Assembly: GCA_030740335.1 (NCBI GenBank)
Contig: JASLXL010000247.1
Location: forward strand, 1 to 22,850
From: SAR202 cluster bacterium
Lineage (GTDB): Bacteria; Chloroflexota; Dehalococcoidia; SAR202; CAJWER01
Direction of reading: 5' to 3'
Length of the DNA: 22,850 bases
The translations under genes and the position numbers were made by a program. The notes below the pieces were generated by a model that made no database searches, was not told the origin of the DNA, and worked only from the letters and a program-made list of their open reading frames with translations. Positions 20,514 to 22,850 of the stretch are shown here, in pieces; positions within the stretch are counted from its first letter, which is position 1; the number at the start of each line of letters is the position of its first letter.

Positions 20514-22850
20514 TTACTCGTAGCGCAATGCCTCCGCTGGATATATCTTAGATGCCTGTCTGGCCGGAAGGAATGTCGTGAAGAGTGAGAACACGTATGT
20601 CACCACCAATATGGTCCCGATCCAGAGCCACGGAATCGTAAACGTGATCGCCTCTATGCCTGCTTCGCGCCGAATGTCAGACACTGCGTTATATGATAGT
20701 ACGAGCCCAAGGACCAACCCGATCCCACAACCTAGCATGGACACGAAGGACGTCTCCATGAGGAAGCTTAGCTGCACCATACGACGTTTGTAGCCAATGG
20801 CCCTCAGAACCCCGATCTGTTGACGGCGTTCCACCACCGCCCGTGTGCTCACTACACCCAGCGCCGCGACTCCGACGAGCAGGCCCAGCGCCATGAACCC
20901 AGTGAACAGACGGAAGAAAGCCTTTCCAGCAGCGGACTCGTCATCTAGCACCTCTTGGTAGACCTCTGTCTCCATCCCAAACTCCAGCATGCCGGCCTCC
21001 AGTGCCCGGGAGACACTTTTTGCATCCGCACCATCCGCGATCTTGAATCTATAGTTGGTCACCGGCACCTCGATCGGCAACAAATCGTCGAAAATAGATT
21101 TTGCCCCTACCATCCGCTCTGCATTCCGGTGCAACTTGTCGAAGACGCCGATCACCGTTACAGGGATGATCTCCCCTGTGCGCGGTTCCCTCATCTCCAG
21201 ACCCACAGGCTCCATCTTGTCGGACTCGTAGTAGAGCGCGCCAAACAACAAGTCCTTGGCCTCTTCCTTAGTGGGCTCTAGGGTGCTCACCACCCAGCCC
21301 CCGACAATGACCAGGCTTGGATCCTCTCGCATCGCCAGAATCACATCCTCTGCCGTCGGGCCGTATCCTTCCGCCACAAGCTTCATCTCAAAATCGCTCG
21401 CCTCCAGAAAGGCGTCGTCAGCCATGATCGCTCGCCTGTCGTGCCAGATGTCGTCCTCTCCGTCAACGGCCCGAAGTTGCATCACCAATGAAGCGTAGCC
21501 GCCAATCGCGTCGAGGTCCTCGGGACTAACGTCCTCCAAGCTCAGAACGATCTGAGCTATGTCGTCTATTGGAGTCGCTGCATTGACCTCTCCCGAGACG
21601 TCGAACCCTGCATAGACCTTGCGAGGCTCTTCGAACTGGGTCGAGAATGTCTCGCTCAACACGGACATGACAATCAGCGTGAATATAACAAGCGCGAACA
21701 TGGCTAGGGTCAGGCCGGTTCGGAACTTGGCGGCCATCGGGTACGCCACGGCCGTCACCAGCACCGGACGTAACCTTCCCGTCTTTCCAGCCACAAGTTC
21801 CAGCCCTTTCAGCAAAAGGTCGGCGTTGTACATGATGGTCCAGACCGCAGCTCCCACCATGGCGACGCCCGAGAAGAACATGATGTCGAACTCTCGTTCG
21901 AGATCATCGGCGACTCGCTCAAAGACGGTGGATGGCAGTACCCAGAACGCCAGCATCAGCAATCCTGTAGCGGTCGAAGCCAATCGGTCCGCCATGGCAT
22001 CAGACAACGCCGTACGCCGTAGCCACGACCGCCCCATGAGACCAAGCCCTAGCAGGGAAATCGTCACGCCTCCACCGAAATAGGAAAATCTCCCCCACGA
22101 TGTGATCGCGAAGTAGGTGATAGTCACGCCGGCCAACAAAGTGAGCCAGCCATGGACCAAATAGGGCTGCGCAAACCGCACCACACCAACTATCGCCGCG
22201 ATCGGCCACACCGGGACCGCGACTATCGCCAAGAGCCCGTCGCGCACCGCCCTACCCGGCCTTCGGCGCGCAAGTCTCACAACACCCCTAACGAGGAGGT
22301 ACAGCGGGAGGACCAGCGACCGACCCAGAGCCGGTAGCCGCGCCCGAAGCGAAGCTGCTTCCTTAGTAATGATCGCTTCTGGAAGGCCTCTTATGGCGAC
22401 TACGATGTTGAGAAGACTGACCCGATACGCGGAGACCGCGACCGTTGCGAAGACGATCATCATTCCAAGACAGTAGGTCACAACGACACTACGGGGCTCG
22501 AAGTGGATGGAAAGTTGGAACGAATCGTCGAAGGACGAAAATATCTCATTCAGCACGGTGATCATCGCTGCGCTGACCAGAAGTCCCAGGCCAACACCGA
22601 TTGCGGCTGCCAAAACCGCGTACGCCGTCCCCTCGAACAGGAACATCAACACCAGGTGGCGCCTTCGAGCGCCCACCGCTCGAGCCATCCCCATTTCGTT
22701 TTTGCGCGCCGCCGCCAGCATCACAAAGATCAAAAAGATGAGTAGGATGCCCACGGTGATCGAGAATGAACTGAACAGGATGAAGATCGACGTAACCTCG
22801 GTCCCGGCCTGATCAGCCGCCTTCAGCATATTTTGCTTAACGGTGATCAC
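20514..22850 (-). CDS. FtsX-type ABC transporter permease (5' end outside window)
   Basis: The last 778 residues of a large membrane protein; the frame is open to the window edge, so the start lies beyond it. It begins inside an FtsX domain: a helix (about 20-46), then ARKNEMGMARAVGARRRHLV and two more helices. The middle carries a cluster of helices (about 195-345) and a soluble extracytoplasmic domain (about 400-630). The end repeats the FtsX pattern (ERRQQIGVLRAIGYKRRMVQ, then FLPARQASKIYPAEALRYE). Such MacB/LolC-like permeases with two FtsX units work with an ATPase partner to move lipids, lipoproteins or peptides mechanically. The partner is not in the window. Substrate unknown. Confidence 0.88.
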   Translation of the reverse strand: MITVKQNMLKAADQAGTEVTSIFILFSSFSITVGILLIFLIFVMLAAARKNEMGMARAVGARRRHLVLMFLFEGTAYAVLAAAIGVGLGLLVSAAMITVLNEIFSSFDDSFQLSIHFEPRSVVVTYCLGMMIVFATVAVSAYRVSLLNIVVAIRGLPEAIITKEAASLRARLPALGRSLVLPLYLLVRGVVRLARRRPGRAVRDGLLAIVAVPVWPIAAIVGVVRFAQPYLVHGWLTLLAGVTITYFAITSWGRFSYFGGGVTISLLGLGLMGRSWLRRTALSDAMADRLASTATGLLMLAFWVLPSTVFERVADDLEREFDIMFFSGVAMVGAAVWTIMYNADLLLKGLELVAGKTGRLRPVLVTAVAYPMAAKFRTGLTLAMFALVIFTLIVMSVLSETFSTQFEEPRKVYAGFDVSGEVNAATPIDDIAQIVLSLEDVSPEDLDAIGGYASLVMQLRAVDGEDDIWHDRRAIMADDAFLEASDFEMKLVAEGYGPTAEDVILAMREDPSLVIVGGWVVSTLEPTKEEAKDLLFGALYYESDKMEPVGLEMREPRTGEIIPVTVIGVFDKLHRNAERMVGAKSIFDDLLPIEVPVTNYRFKIADGADAKSVSRALEAGMLEFGMETEVYQEVLDDESAAGKAFFRLFTGFMALGLLVGVAALGVVSTRAVVERRQQIGVLRAIGYKRRMVQLSFLMETSFVSMLGCGIGLVLGLVLSYNAVSDIRREAGIEAITFTIPWLWIGTILVVTYVFSLFTTFLPARQASKIYPAEALRYE

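Overview
The window looks like a chromosomal segment of a free-living, fairly GC-rich bacterium. A split glycine decarboxylase (gcvPA plus gcvPB), an LLM-class (F420/flavin) oxidoreductase, a class III aminotransferase, a Gfo/Idh/MocA oxidoreductase, a SelA-fold PLP enzyme and a TrmI-type tRNA m1A58 methyltransferase together suggest Chloroflexota, perhaps the SAR202/Dehalococcoidia group. That placement is inference from gene content; no rRNA marker is present.

Left part (1-5960), accessory-looking. After the tail of an upstream gene come small genes separated by an interspersed family of intergenic repeats (149-293, 1503-1549, 2414-2553, 3165-3300): an M50-like membrane metalloprotease, a MOSC-domain protein, a two-gene unit (two-TM protein plus YbjQ/DUF74 protein), a small unknown protein, and an N-acyl-D-amino-acid deacylase. 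A 36-bp direct repeat (35/36 identical) lies at 1380-1415 and 5925-5960. The right copy is the intrinsic terminator of a minus-strand tRNA cluster. Ten bases from it is the decayed C-terminus of a tyrosine integrase. Together these look like the scar of an integrated element of about 4.5 kb.

Middle (5993-9680). Three minus-strand tRNAs (Met-CAT, Val-CAC, Leu-CAG) share one promoter. Then, on the plus strand, come a class III aminotransferase, a NYN-domain protein and an LLM-class oxidoreductase.

Glycine/C1 block (9760-14059). gcvT-gcvH-gcvPA-gcvPB form a tight operon with 4-nt overlaps. An SDR-type L-threonine 3-dehydrogenase lies further right (19313-20263), so the window can encode threonine to glycine to CO2, NH3 and methylene-THF, given a KBL-type ligase elsewhere.

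Most notable item (14183-14692). An AhpC/TSA peroxiredoxin gene carries an in-frame TGA exactly at the peroxidatic cysteine codon (residue 45). The reading frame is open on both sides, there is a good Shine-Dalgarno site, and a bSECIS-like hairpin lies immediately downstream. The best reading is a selenocysteine peroxiredoxin that a standard gene caller would truncate or start internally.

Right part. trmI, a Gfo/Idh/MocA oxidoreductase, a minus-strand pair (GNAT acetyltransferase then SelA-fold PLP enzyme), the threonine dehydrogenase, and a large FtsX-type ABC permease truncated by the window end. GC-rich palindromes of a second repeat family sit at gene ends (14074-14156, 17012-17116, 20361-20396).
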